DNA of 41,877 nt from contig NZ_JAIMAV010000017.1 of the NCBI RefSeq assembly GCF_023511815.1, positions 1 to 41,877 on the forward strand, in the 5' to 3' direction. The DNA comes from Alicyclobacillus sp. (GTDB lineage: Bacteria; Bacillota; Bacilli; Alicyclobacillales; Alicyclobacillaceae). The position numbers were made by a program, and so were the translations under genes. The notes beneath the pieces are model-generated. The model ran no database searches. It worked only from the letters and a program-made list of their open reading frames with translations, and was not told the DNA's origin. Of this stretch, positions 17,428 to 25,704 are shown piece by piece. The stretch's first letter is position 1. The number at the start of each line of letters is the position of its first letter.

Positions 17428-18696
17428 ATGGCGGAGGAACGGGTGGAGCGCGCGGCCGGCGGGTTTGTGGTCCGCCGGCGCGGGAGCGGACGAGAGGTGC
17501 TGTTGATTGACGATGCGTACGGACGGGTGTCTTTCCCCAAGGGGCACCTGGAACCGGGGGAGACGTGGGAGGATGCGGCGGTGCGCGAGGTCCGCGAGGA
17601 GACGGGCATCCTGTCGCGAATCCTCGCGCCGCTCGGCCGCGTCGAGTACCTCATTGAGCGGGACGGCGCGCCGGTGCGCAAGCAGGTTCGCCTGTTTCTG
17701 ATGGAGGAGATTGACGAGCAGGACGAACCCTCGTATCAGGCGGAGGAGGTGCGCGGGGCGTACTTTCTCCCGTGGGATGAGGCGGATCGCCGCCACCGGG
17801 CGCAGGGCTACGAGAACTGGTCGTGGGTGTTCGCGAAGGCGGACGCGCTGTGGCGCTGGCACGAGAGCCGCTGGGAGACGCGCCTGCGCGGGGTGTCCAA
17901 CTCGGCGGATGCCATCGACGCGGTGTGGAACGAGGTCTCCCCGCTGCTGGACGACCTTGTGGCCGCGGTGGCGCGGGAGCTGTCGGTGGTGGCCCCGGCG
18001 CTCCACCGGCAGGCGGAATCCCCCGCCCTGCCCAGGGAGGTGGAGGCGGCGTCCTTGCCGCAGGCGATTGAACACACCCTGCTCAAGCCGGAGGCGTCCC
18101 AGGTGGACGTGGAGAACCTGTGCCGGGATGCGGCCCGCCACGGTTTTCACGCGGTGTGCGTCAATCCGCAGCACGTAGGGCTCGCGCGGCGGATGCTCGA
18201 CGGAACCGGTGTGGCGGTATGCACCGTGATCGGGTTTCCGCTCGGCGCCGCGGACCCGGTGGCGCTGGTGGCGGAGGCGGAGGCGGTCGTGCAAGCGGGG
18301 GCCGTCGAGATTGACATGGTGATCCCGGTCGGCTCCATGCGGGAGGACGACATCTGGACGGTGCATGATCACGTGCGGCGCGTCTGTGAAGCGGCGCACC
18401 GTCACCCGGGCGTGACGGTCAAGACCATCCTCGAGACCCATTTCCTCACCGCCTCCCAGGTGTGCATGGCGTCGATGGTCGCCGCGGCGGCGGGAGCCGA
18501 CCTGGTCAAGACCTCCACCGGATTCGCGCCGACGGGGGCGAGGATTGCGGACGTGGCGATGATGGCCCTCTCCGCGGGCGGCCGCGGCGTGAAGGCGGCG
18601 GGCGGTGTCCGCACCCGCGCGGACGCCCTGGCGATGATGCGGTTCGGGGCGACGCGCATCGGCACCAGCTCAGGCGTGGCCATGCTCAGGCAGTAG
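17428..18696 (+). CDS. Nudix hydrolase fused to deoxyribose-phosphate aldolase (DeoC)
   Basis: One open frame of 422 residues holds two complete enzymes. Residues 1-135 are a Nudix domain with a perfect Nudix box (G38 to residue 60: GHLEPGE, then REVREETG). The lead-in FPKGHLEPGE resembles that of diadenosine polyphosphate hydrolases. Residues 208-422 are DeoC, which splits 2-deoxyribose 5-phosphate into glyceraldehyde 3-phosphate and acetaldehyde. Its catalytic residues are all present: Asp296 in VEIDMVI, the Schiff-base Lys361 in LVKTSTGF, and Lys389 in GVKAAGGVRT. The linker (136-207) includes a helical, acidic and tryptophan-rich part. GAGAGGAGG at 17411-17419 supports the ATG; no internal start with a binding site was seen for a separate deoC. 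Its 3' end overlaps the converging gene by 27 bases. Confidence 0.88.
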   Translation: MAEERVERAAGGFVVRRRGSGREVLLIDDAYGRVSFPKGHLEPGETWEDAAVREVREETGILSRILAPLGRVEYLIERDGAPVRKQVRLFLMEEIDEQDEPSYQAEEVRGAYFLPWDEADRRHRAQGYENWSWVFAKADALWRWHESRWETRLRGVSNSADAIDAVWNEVSPLLDDLVAAVARELSVVAPALHRQAESPALPREVEAASLPQAIEHTLLKPEASQVDVENLCRDAARHGFHAVCVNPQHVGLARRMLDGTGVAVCTVIGFPLGAADPVALVAEAEAVVQAGAVEIDMVIPVGSMREDDIWTVHDHVRRVCEAAHRHPGVTVKTILETHFLTASQVCMASMVAAAAGADLVKTSTGFAPTGARIADVAMMALSAGGRGVKAAGGVRTRADALAMMRFGATRIGTSSGVAMLRQ

Positions 18697-19605
18697 CCAC
18701 TCGACCAGCCGCGCGAACGGCCCCGCCACCGGCCACACGGCCAGGGTGCACAGGAGGTTGAACACGGTGTGCGCGTTGGCGATCTGCTGGGCCGCGCCCT
18801 CCGCGAGCCGTGCCATGAGCGCGGTGTAGGGGCCGAGAAACGGCAGGAACGCGAGGGCGCCGCCGACGTTGAGCAGGACGTGCGCCAGGGCGACCTGCTG
18901 CGCGGGGCGCGACTGGCCGATGGACGCGATGACGGACGTGATGCAGGTCCCGATATTGGCGCCGAAGACGATGGCGATCCCGGCGTCCACGGGCAGCGCT
19001 CCGTCGGCCGCGAGGGCCATGGCGATGACGGTCACGACGGTGCTCGACTGAACCAGGCCGCTGGCGAGACAGCCGGTGACGAGGGCGAGCCAGGGGCTGC
19101 CCGCGGTCTCTTGCAGCCAGCCGTGAAACCAGGCGGTGGCGGCCACGGGTTGGAGTGCGCGCTCCAGCGCGTGGATGGCGATGAAAATGCAGGAGAACCC
19201 GCAGAGCGCGCGGGCCAGGGGACGGATGCGCGGGCCGCCGAGGAGCCAGGCGGCGGTCCCGAGAAACAGCGTCACCACCGCGGCGGCGGTGAGATCGAAT
19301 GTGAGCAGCTGGGGGGTGACGGTCGATCCGACGTTGGCTCCGAGCACGATGCCGAGCGCGTCCCGAAAGGCCATGCTCCCGCTGGCCACCAGTCCCACGG
19401 CCGCTGCGGTGATGGCCGCGCTGCTCTGGACGGCGGCCGTGATCACGACGCCCGTGAGGATTCCCCGCCCCGGGGTGCGCGCGAGTGTGTGCAGCAGGGC
19501 GGGCAGGCGGCTGTCGACCATCGCCTCGAGCCCGGATCGCATCACCCGCAGTCCGCCGATGAACACGAACAGGGCGGCGGCGGCGATGACCAAGTTCAGG
19601 ACCAC
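18670..19605 (-). CDS. Na/phosphate cotransporter family protein (NptA-like)
   Basis: Integral membrane protein of the Na+/Pi cotransporter family (Pfam Na_Pi_cotrans, PNaS). It has two inverted repeats, each with the signature QSS motif: VQSSAAITAAAVG and VQSSTVVTVIAMA. Each is followed by a GANIGT-type segment (LGANVGSTVT, FGANIGTCIT). About eight to nine hydrophobic segments are visible. There is no C-terminal PhoU-like domain, so this is the short form of about 310 residues. The GTG at 19605 lies 8 bases after GGAGG; a GTG at 19620 would add five residues but has no room for a binding site. It converges on the Nudix-DeoC gene with a 27-base overlap. Phosphate is the family substrate; uptake or export here is not known. 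Confidence 0.85.
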   Translation of the reverse strand: MVLNLVIAAAALFVFIGGLRVMRSGLEAMVDSRLPALLHTLARTPGRGILTGVVITAAVQSSAAITAAAVGLVASGSMAFRDALGIVLGANVGSTVTPQLLTFDLTAAAVVTLFLGTAAWLLGGPRIRPLARALCGFSCIFIAIHALERALQPVAATAWFHGWLQETAGSPWLALVTGCLASGLVQSSTVVTVIAMALAADGALPVDAGIAIVFGANIGTCITSVIASIGQSRPAQQVALAHVLLNVGGALAFLPFLGPYTALMARLAEGAAQQIANAHTVFNLLCTLAVWPVAGPFARLVEWLLPEHGHA

Positions 19606-19672
19606 GGACAACACCTCCACCCTTCCAACCTATGAACGGGATGCGAGGGTCATGCCTGGGACTGGAAGCTGT

Positions 19673-19702
19673 TTGACAGTGGGTTTGCGGGTGTACTATA
19701 AT
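19673..19702 (+). promoter_or_regulatory. rpsU promoter (sigma-A)
   Basis: Perfect boxes TTGACA (19673-19678) and TATAAT (19697-19702) are 18 bases apart. Transcription should start near 19709, with a 37-base leader to rpsU. The match to consensus fits a highly expressed ribosomal protein gene. Confidence 0.92.
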
Positions 19703-19745
19703 ACGTCTGATTCACGATTTGCCTGGGGCGGAGGGAGGGAGAACG

Positions 19746-19925
19746 ATGTCCGGAATCAAAGTTCGCAAAAACGAATCTCTGGACAGTGCACTGCGGCGCT
19801 TCAAGAAGGCGACGGCGAAGGACGGGGTGTTGGCCGAGATCCGCAAGCGGTCCCACTACGAGAAGCCGAGCGTGGCGCGCAAGAAAAAGGCCGAGGCCGC
19901 GCGCAAGAAGCGGCGCGCGTACTGA
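19746..19925 (+). CDS. rpsU: 30S ribosomal protein bS21
   Basis: Small-subunit protein near the anti-Shine-Dalgarno end of 16S rRNA, helping initiation. The 59-residue product reads [20 protein letters not shown] at the start and ends in a very basic [16 protein letters not shown] tail, matching the family in length and charge. The ATG at 19746 follows GGAGGGAGGGAGAACG. It lies nine codons inside the longest open frame, whose extra residues are not family-like. The strong promoter is directly upstream and yqeY follows after 32 bases. Confidence 0.97.
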   Translation: MSGIKVRKNESLDSALRRFKKATAKDGVLAEIRKRSHYEKPSVARKKKAEAARKKRRAY

Positions 19926-19957
19926 TCCCGTATGATTTTGAGCAGGGGGCCGTTCGC

Positions 19958-20398
19958 ATGAGTCTGTCCGAACGCCTGTCGGAAGACATGAAGCAGGCGA
20001 TGAAGGAGAAGGACAAGGTTCGCCTGTCCGTCATTCGCATGGTGCGGTCGGCCATGAAGAACCGCGAGATCGAAACCGGAGCGCCTTTGGACGACGAGGG
20101 CATCCTCGCCGTGATCCAGAAGGAACTCAAACAGCGCCGAGACTCCCTCCAGGCGTTCGAGAGTGCCGGAAGGTCCGATTTGGCCGAAGCGGCGCGCCAG
20201 GAAATCGAGATCTTGACGAGCTATCTGCCCGAACCGTTGTCCGAAGCGGACCTGCGCCGACTGGCCGAGGAAGTGATCAACGAGGTCGGGGCGAAGACGA
20301 AGGCGGATATGGGCAAGGTGATGTCCGCCCTGATGCCGAAGGTCCGCGGGCGAGCCGAGGGGCGCCAGGTGCAGCAGGTGGTGCAATCCCTGCTCTGA
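19958..20398 (+). CDS. yqeY: GatB/YqeY domain protein
   Basis: The 146-residue product matches the YqeY family, whose domain is also found at the C-terminus of GatB of the tRNA amidotransferase. It begins SLSERLSEDMKQAMKEKDKV and has the family features SVIRMVRSAMKNREIE and IEILTSYLPEPLSEADL. The last third (ADMGKVMSALMPKVRGRAEG) is the tRNA-binding-like fold. Its precise job as a stand-alone protein is not established. Pairing with rpsU is almost universal in Bacillales. The ATG was chosen because GGGGG precedes it and the family begins here. A strong terminator follows. Confidence 0.95.
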   Translation: MSLSERLSEDMKQAMKEKDKVRLSVIRMVRSAMKNREIETGAPLDDEGILAVIQKELKQRRDSLQAFESAGRSDLAEAARQEIEILTSYLPEPLSEADLRRLAEEVINEVGAKTKADMGKVMSALMPKVRGRAEGRQVQQVVQSLL

Positions 20399-20457
20399 CC
20401 CGGGGCGTCCGTCGTTCGAACGGCGGGCAGTTCGAAAAACGATTCAGACTGCGCGGC

Positions 20458-20500
20458 AAACGCCGCCCGTGCTCCACAGCGGAGCTCGGGCGGCGTTTTT
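20458..20500 (+). terminator. intrinsic terminator after rpsU-yqeY
   Basis: The left arm 20461-20475 pairs with 20481-20495 (nine GC-rich pairs, one T-T mismatch, five more pairs) around a 5-base loop. AAA stands before it and TTTTT after it (20496-20500). A textbook rho-independent terminator. Confidence 0.92.
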
Positions 20501-20505
20501 GTGCT

Positions 20506-20530
20506 ATCCGGGCCCGGCTTGTCATACCCA
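20506..20530 (+). promoter_or_regulatory. possible sigma-E promoter for yqfC
   Basis: CATACCCA (20523-20530) matches 6 of 8 positions of the sigma-E -10 consensus CATACANT. A CTAT-containing -35-like element lies about 15 bases upstream. In B. subtilis yqfC and yqfD belong to the sigma-E regulon. The start site would fall near 20537, downstream of the ATG at 20530 and before the GTG chosen for yqfC. Confidence 0.4.
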
Positions 20531-20568
20531 TGAGAGGGAGACAGACCGTGGGTCGGGAGGTGACGGCG

Positions 20569-20880
20569 GTGAACCGTTGGCGCCGCAGGATTCAGAAGAC
20601 CGTCACAGACCTTTTGGCATTGCCCCAGGACGCGCTGGCGCCCATCGCCCGCCTCACGTGCATCGGCGGCCAGGAGGTGGTCGTCGAACAGGCGGTGTCG
20701 CTGCTGCGCGTCGAGGAGCGCCAGGTGGAACTGGATCTGGGGGACATGACGCTGTTGATTGAAGGGGACGGCTTCACGGTGCACCTGGTGGCCAGCGGCG
20801 AGGTGCATGTCACCGGCCGCGTGGATCGCATCGTGTACCGGCGACCGCAGCCGACGGGGCGAGGAGGGGGCCGCTCATGA
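20569..20880 (+). CDS. yqfC: sporulation protein YqfC
   Basis: The 103-residue product matches the YqfC family, whose mother-cell expression and conservation tie it to spore formation; biochemical function is unknown. It begins NRWRRRIQKTVTDLLALP and contains the family core PRxxLxGxxEVxVEQHxGIL-like pattern, here ARLTCIGGQEVVVEQAVSLL, then a beta-rich C-terminal half. The GTG at 20569 is 8 bases after GGAGG (20556-20560). An in-frame ATG at 20530 would add 13 residues but has no binding site and lies before the likely transcription start. The stop overlaps the yqfD start (ATGA). Confidence 0.9.
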   Translation: MNRWRRRIQKTVTDLLALPQDALAPIARLTCIGGQEVVVEQAVSLLRVEERQVELDLGDMTLLIEGDGFTVHLVASGEVHVTGRVDRIVYRRPQPTGRGGGRS

Positions 20881-22079
20881 GGACCCCCGGATGGCCGGGG
20901 TTGCCCGGCTGGTTGACCCTGGAGCTGCGCGGCGAGGACATCCCGGCGGTGTTGGCGGCCTGCGCCAACCGGGGCATGCGGCTGTCGGCCGTCCGCGTGC
21001 GCGGAGAACGGTGCACGCTCACGCTGTCGCTCGGCGATTACCGGGAATTTTATCCCATCTGCCGCCGGCACCGCGTGCGCTTCCGGGTGCTGGCGCGGCA
21101 GGGGCCGGCCTTCACCGCGCGCAGGGCCCGGCGCAGGCCCGCCTTTTTCCTTTCGGCCGCCCTGTTCGTCGCCGTGGTGTACGCGTGTGGATCCGTGGTG
21201 TGGCAGGTGGACGTGGGCGGACAGGTCAGTGAGGAGGGGCGAATGGCGCTCCTGGAGGCGGCGCGCGACAGCGGGCTGCGCCCCGGGGTGTGGAAGGGCT
21301 CGTTGCCCGACGCGCTGACGCTGCAGGCGGAGATCCTCCGCCGCGCTCCGTCGATGCTCTGGGTTGGCGTGGAGATGGACGGGGCCAAGGCCCGGCTCGA
21401 GGCCATCGAGCGCGTCCCAGGGCCCGAGGTGAAGCCGGCCTCGCCGCACAATCTCGTGGCGGCCCGGCCCGGGGTGATCCGACACGTGTTCGCGACGCGC
21501 GGCCAGGTGGTGGTCCGGCCCGGCCAGGTGGTGCAGCCCGGACAAATCCTCGTCTCCGGGTCGCTCGGCGGCGGGGCGGCCGAGGTGCCGGCGGAGGGCC
21601 GGGTGATGGCGGAGGTCTGGTACACCTCCCATGTGGAGGTGCCGCTCACGGTGGGGATAGAAGGGTTGACGGGACAGACGGCCGAACGCGGGTATCTGGT
21701 CGTGGGTCCCTGGGCAATCCACGTCTGGGGATGGCGGATGCCGACGTTCACCGCCCACGCCGAGCGCGCGGACGAATCCGATTGGCATCTGGGCGCGTGG
21801 CGCCTGCCGGTGCAGTGGCGCAACGTGACCCTGTTCGAGGCGACGGAATCCCAGGTGTCCCTGGACGAGGCGGCCGCCCGGGCGCGGGCGCTGGAGCTGG
21901 CGGCGCAGGACGTCCGGCGGCAGATGGGGGAGGGCGGTGTGCTGGGACAGACCGTTTTACAGTCGCGAGTCGACCATGGTAAGCTATACGCAACGGTTTT
22001 GACACGAACCGAAGAGGATATCGGCGTACCCGCCCCCATCCCGAAGACCGAGGCGTCATCCGACGGGGCGCGGGCGTGA
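20877..22079 (+). CDS. yqfD: sporulation protein YqfD
   Basis: Membrane-anchored sporulation protein of unknown mechanism, related to SpoIVFA/YqfD-type stage IV proteins. The 400-residue product has one clear membrane helix near residues 83-105, after a basic stretch (RRARRRPAFF). A large outside domain follows, including the family segments QVDVGG, ILRRAPSMLWVGVEMDGAKA and the motif region PGVIRHVFATRGQVVVRPGQVV. The ATG overlaps the yqfC stop, so translation is coupled. PhoH follows in the conserved order. Confidence 0.92.
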   Translation: MRTPGWPGLPGWLTLELRGEDIPAVLAACANRGMRLSAVRVRGERCTLTLSLGDYREFYPICRRHRVRFRVLARQGPAFTARRARRRPAFFLSAALFVAVVYACGSVVWQVDVGGQVSEEGRMALLEAARDSGLRPGVWKGSLPDALTLQAEILRRAPSMLWVGVEMDGAKARLEAIERVPGPEVKPASPHNLVAARPGVIRHVFATRGQVVVRPGQVVQPGQILVSGSLGGGAAEVPAEGRVMAEVWYTSHVEVPLTVGIEGLTGQTAERGYLVVGPWAIHVWGWRMPTFTAHAERADESDWHLGAWRLPVQWRNVTLFEATESQVSLDEAAARARALELAAQDVRRQMGEGGVLGQTVLQSRVDHGKLYATVLTRTEEDIGVPAPIPKTEASSDGARA

Positions 22080-22094
22080 AGGAGTGGTGGCTGG

Positions 22095-23066
22095 TTGGGG
22101 CAGGACATCATCGTCCGCAAGTGGGCGTTCGCCAACAACGATGAGGCGGTCTCGGTGCTGGGGCCGCACGACGCGCTGCTGCGCCTTCTCGACGACGCCT
22201 TCGAAGCCAAGGTGACCATGCGGGGCACCGAGGTGTCGTTCACCGGCGAGGCGCAGGAGGTCGACACCATGGTCGCGCTCATGAAGGCGGTCACACAGCT
22301 GTCCCAACTGGGAGTGCATTTGACGGAGGGGGATTACCGGCACGCGGTGGATCTCGCCCGGCGCGGCGAGATCGCCGAATTGGTCCCGCTGTACACGGCG
22401 GAGGTCGCCACCACCTACAAAGGGAAGCCGGTGCGGATCAAGACCCTCGGGCAGCGGCGCTATGTGGAGGCCATCCGCCGCAACGACATCGTCTTCGGCA
22501 TCGGTCCGGCCGGGACGGGAAAGACGTATCTCGCGGTGGCGATGGCGGTGGCCGCGCTCAAGCGGGGGGACGTCAAGCGGATCATCCTCACCCGGCCCGC
22601 CGTCGAGGCGGGGGAAAACCTCGGGTTTCTGCCGGGGGATCTGCAGGAGAAGGTCAACCCGTATCTGCGGCCCATCTACGACGCGCTGTACGACGTGTAC
22701 GGTGTCGAACAGGTCCAGCGGGCCCTCGAACGCGCGAGTATCGAAATCGCTCCGCTGGCGTACATGCGCGGGCGAACGTTGGACGAGTCGTTCATCATCC
22801 TGGACGAGGCGCAGAACACCACCACCGAACAGATGAAGATGTTTTTGACAAGGCTTGGATTCGGTTCCAAGATGGTGATCACCGGCGATGTGACCCAGAT
22901 TGACCTTCCGCCCGGCCGGCCGTCCGGTCTGGTTCAGGCGGAGCGCATTCTGCAGGGCATCCAGGGCATCGCCTTCTGCCGGTTCAGCGGAGAGGACATT
23001 GTGCGGCATCACCTGGTTCAGCGCATCATCGAGGCGTACGAGGCCGAGGCGGCCGCTCAGCGCTGA
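22095..23066 (+). CDS. phoH: PhoH family ATPase
   Basis: Cytoplasmic ATPase linked to RNA metabolism. The N-terminal 100 residues form the small KH-like domain of the PhoH/PhoL group. The ATPase part has Walker A GPAGTGKT (residues 137-144) and Walker B FIILDEAQNTT, then the sensor ITGDVTQIDLP. The product has 323 residues, near the normal 320. The TTG start at 22095 lies about 10 bases after AAGGAG; no in-frame ATG is near. Together with ybeY just downstream it suggests a shared role in rRNA processing and RNA quality control. Confidence 0.95.
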   Translation: MGQDIIVRKWAFANNDEAVSVLGPHDALLRLLDDAFEAKVTMRGTEVSFTGEAQEVDTMVALMKAVTQLSQLGVHLTEGDYRHAVDLARRGEIAELVPLYTAEVATTYKGKPVRIKTLGQRRYVEAIRRNDIVFGIGPAGTGKTYLAVAMAVAALKRGDVKRIILTRPAVEAGENLGFLPGDLQEKVNPYLRPIYDALYDVYGVEQVQRALERASIEIAPLAYMRGRTLDESFIILDEAQNTTTEQMKMFLTRLGFGSKMVITGDVTQIDLPPGRPSGLVQAERILQGIQGIAFCRFSGEDIVRHHLVQRIIEAYEAEAAAQR

Positions 23067-23120
23067 TCCCGGAGAGCGCCGCGGGCCTGTGGCGCGGGGC
23101 GGTGCGAGGGGATAAGGGAT

Positions 23121-25241
23121 ATGAACTTATGGGCAAGCTGGAGTCTGGCCATTCGCCGCTTCCTCGACGACCCGAGATTTCGTGACAGCCGGCGTGTCCG
23201 GCGGTACCTGTATGCCGGTGCGCTGCTTGTGCTGTATCTGGTGTTGGTGGGCACGGTGCTGCCGCCCCGGTACGATTTCCGGGTCGGCCAGGTCAGCCCG
23301 GTGACCATCCGGGCGCCCATCACGGCGGTGGACACGAAGGCGACGGAAGAGGAACGCCAGGCGGCCATGGCCAAGGTGCCGAAGCAATACGTGCAGTCGC
23401 CGGCCGTGGAGCAGCAGGCGCTGCAGCAGGTGGACGAGCTGTACAGCACCGCGGTGAAGGTGGTTTCGGACAAGCATCTGACGCAGGCGGAGCGCATCGA
23501 GTCGTTGGCGGCCGCGGCGCCCAAGCAGGTCTCCCAATCGACGCTGCAGGCGTTGGTGGGGATGGACAGCCGGCAGATTGGGATTCTGCAGAGCGTCTCC
23601 GACCGGATTGTGCACGACCTGCTCGACCAGCCGTTCAACGAGGAGGCGGCGCAACAGGCGTCTCTGTTGGTCGACCGCCAGATGCTCAACTACGATCTGG
23701 ACCGCGTCTCCCGTCTGATTGTGCAGAACGTCGTGACGAGCGTCCTGAGGCCCAACATGGTGTATCAACCGGAGGCGACCGACGCGGCCCGGCAGGCCGC
23801 CGCCAAGGCGGTCCCGGAGAAGTACATCCACAAAGGCCAGGTCATCGTCAACAAGAATGAAGTGATCACGGACACCGTCCTCAGCCAGCTGAAGGACGTC
23901 GGCCTGTACCGGAGCCGTCCCAACTACGGCGTGATGGCGGGATTCGCCCTTTTCATGGTGATCTTGGGCGGGCTGCTCGCCACCTACATCGAGCGGCGAG
24001 GGTCGCGAAGGCGTTTGGACAACCTGTCGCTGTTGATGGTCGCCCTCATCCTCATCCTGATGGTGCTCATCATCCGCGTCGCCAAGGGCATCGTAAATGC
24101 GGGAGGTCCGCAATCGGTATCGTATCTGGTGCCGATGTCGATGGGGGCCATGTTGATCACGGTGCTGATTGACGCCTCGCTCGCCCTGGTGACCTCGTTT
24201 TTCACATCGTTGTGGTTCGGAGCGGCCTTCGGATTTGACTACGGACTGGCGCTGGTCAGCTTCACCGCGTCGTTGGTCGGGGCGTACACCGTCAACCGGG
24301 TGACCCACCGCGGAACCTTCATGCGGGCGGGCTTCCTCGTGTCGCTCGTCCAGGTGGCGACGGTGTTGGCGCTGAGCCTGACGGACACCGGGGCGGGGGG
24401 CGATTGGCACAGCACATCGTTGCACATCGGGCTGGCGGCGCTCGGCGGCTTGGAGAGCGCCATTCTCACCATCGGCATCCTGCCCTTCTTTGAGGGGGCT
24501 TTTGGACTGCTGACCGCCATCCGGCTGTTGGAGCTGTCCAATCCGAACAATCCGCTGTTGAAGAAATTGCTGATGGAGGCGCCCGGTACATACCATCACA
24601 GCCTGATTGTCGGCAACCTGGCGGAAGCGGCGGCGGAGTTGGTCGGCGCCGATCCGCTCCTGTGCCGGGTGGGGGCGTACTACCACGACGTCGGCAAAAC
24701 ACGGCGGCCGCTGTTTTTCGTCGAGAATCAGATGACCAAAGACAATCCGCACGACCGCATCGCGCCGAGCCTGAGCCATCTGATTATCACGTCGCACGTT
24801 TCGGATGGCCTCGAGATGCTGGAGAAGGCCGGATTGCCGAAGCCGATCCGGGACATCTGCGCCACCCACCATGGGACGACCATCCTGTGGTACTTCTACA
24901 ACAAGGCGCGGGAGATGGACAAAAACGGGACGGTCAAGGTGGATGACTTCCGGTATCCGGGGCCGAAGCCCAAAACGCGCGAGTGCGCGATTCTCATGAT
25001 CTGTGACGCGGTCGAGGCGGCCGTGCGCAGCATGAGCAAGCCGACACCGAACCGGGTGGAGGGGGTGATCCGGAAGATCATCCGGGATCGACTGCAGGAC
25101 GGCCAGCTCGACGAATGCGACCTGACCCTGCAGGACCTCGACGCCATGGTGGGGGCGTTCATGAAGACCCTCAAAGGCATCTACCACGCCCGGATTGAGT
25201 ACCCGGATCCGGACAAAATACGAAAGGAAGTCTCCAGATGA
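23121..25241 (+). CDS. pgpH: cyclic di-AMP phosphodiesterase PgpH (7TM-HD)
   Basis: Membrane enzyme that hydrolyses the second messenger c-di-AMP to pApA. The 706-residue product has a first membrane helix near residues 28-50, then an extracellular 7TMR-HDED domain to about residue 265. Seven hydrophobic segments follow (about 270-460), and then a cytoplasmic HD domain. The HD domain starts with the His491 of TYHHSL and has the metal-binding pair His522-Asp523 in YYHDVGK. A further conserved segment is HISHVSDGLEMLEKAGLP-like (TSHVSDGLEM). It is known as yqfF in B. subtilis. The stop overlaps the ybeY start. Confidence 0.95.
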   Translation: MNLWASWSLAIRRFLDDPRFRDSRRVRRYLYAGALLVLYLVLVGTVLPPRYDFRVGQVSPVTIRAPITAVDTKATEEERQAAMAKVPKQYVQSPAVEQQALQQVDELYSTAVKVVSDKHLTQAERIESLAAAAPKQVSQSTLQALVGMDSRQIGILQSVSDRIVHDLLDQPFNEEAAQQASLLVDRQMLNYDLDRVSRLIVQNVVTSVLRPNMVYQPEATDAARQAAAKAVPEKYIHKGQVIVNKNEVITDTVLSQLKDVGLYRSRPNYGVMAGFALFMVILGGLLATYIERRGSRRRLDNLSLLMVALILILMVLIIRVAKGIVNAGGPQSVSYLVPMSMGAMLITVLIDASLALVTSFFTSLWFGAAFGFDYGLALVSFTASLVGAYTVNRVTHRGTFMRAGFLVSLVQVATVLALSLTDTGAGGDWHSTSLHIGLAALGGLESAILTIGILPFFEGAFGLLTAIRLLELSNPNNPLLKKLLMEAPGTYHHSLIVGNLAEAAAELVGADPLLCRVGAYYHDVGKTRRPLFFVENQMTKDNPHDRIAPSLSHLIITSHVSDGLEMLEKAGLPKPIRDICATHHGTTILWYFYNKAREMDKNGTVKVDDFRYPGPKPKTRECAILMICDAVEAAVRSMSKPTPNRVEGVIRKIIRDRLQDGQLDECDLTLQDLDAMVGAFMKTLKGIYHARIEYPDPDKIRKEVSR

Positions 25242-25699
25242 GTGTGTCGGTGGAAATCGATGTCCGCCACCCGCTTCCGCCGGGAGTGGACGAGCCGCTG
25301 GTTGCACGGGTGTTGGAAGCGGCCGGCCGTCAGGAGGGGGTGGCCGGCGAGGTGTCCGTCTCCTTCGTGGGAGACGACGAAATTCACGAGCTGAACCGCC
25401 GGTACCGCGGTGTGGATCGGCCGACGGACGTGTTGTCGTTCTCGCTGCTGGAGGGCGAACCCATGCCGGACGGGGAGGCCGACCCGATGCTCGGCGACAT
25501 CGTGGTTAGCGTCCCGACGGCCGTCCGTCAGGCGGACGCGTACGGCCACTCGGTGCGGCGGGAGATCGCGTTTCTTCTGGTCCATGGATTTCTGCACCTG
25601 ATTGGGTACGACCATCCGGATGAAACATCGGAACGCGAGATGATGGATCGCCAGGAGCGGGTTCTGCGCGCACTCGGCCTGACGCGGGAAGCGGAGTGA
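25238..25699 (+). CDS. ybeY: endoribonuclease YbeY
   Basis: Zinc-dependent RNase needed for 16S rRNA 3'-end maturation and ribosome quality control. The 153-residue product has the family signature H116-GFLH120-LIGYDH126, whose three histidines bind zinc. The upstream ELNRRYRGVDRPTDVLSF stretch is also diagnostic. The ATG overlaps the pgpH stop (ATGA), and AAAGGAAG precedes it. Known as yqfG in B. subtilis; era, which also acts on 16S rRNA, lies close downstream. Confidence 0.97.
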   Translation: MSVSVEIDVRHPLPPGVDEPLVARVLEAAGRQEGVAGEVSVSFVGDDEIHELNRRYRGVDRPTDVLSFSLLEGEPMPDGEADPMLGDIVVSVPTAVRQADAYGHSVRREIAFLLVHGFLHLIGYDHPDETSEREMMDRQERVLRALGLTREAE

Positions 25700-25704
25700 T
25701 TCGG

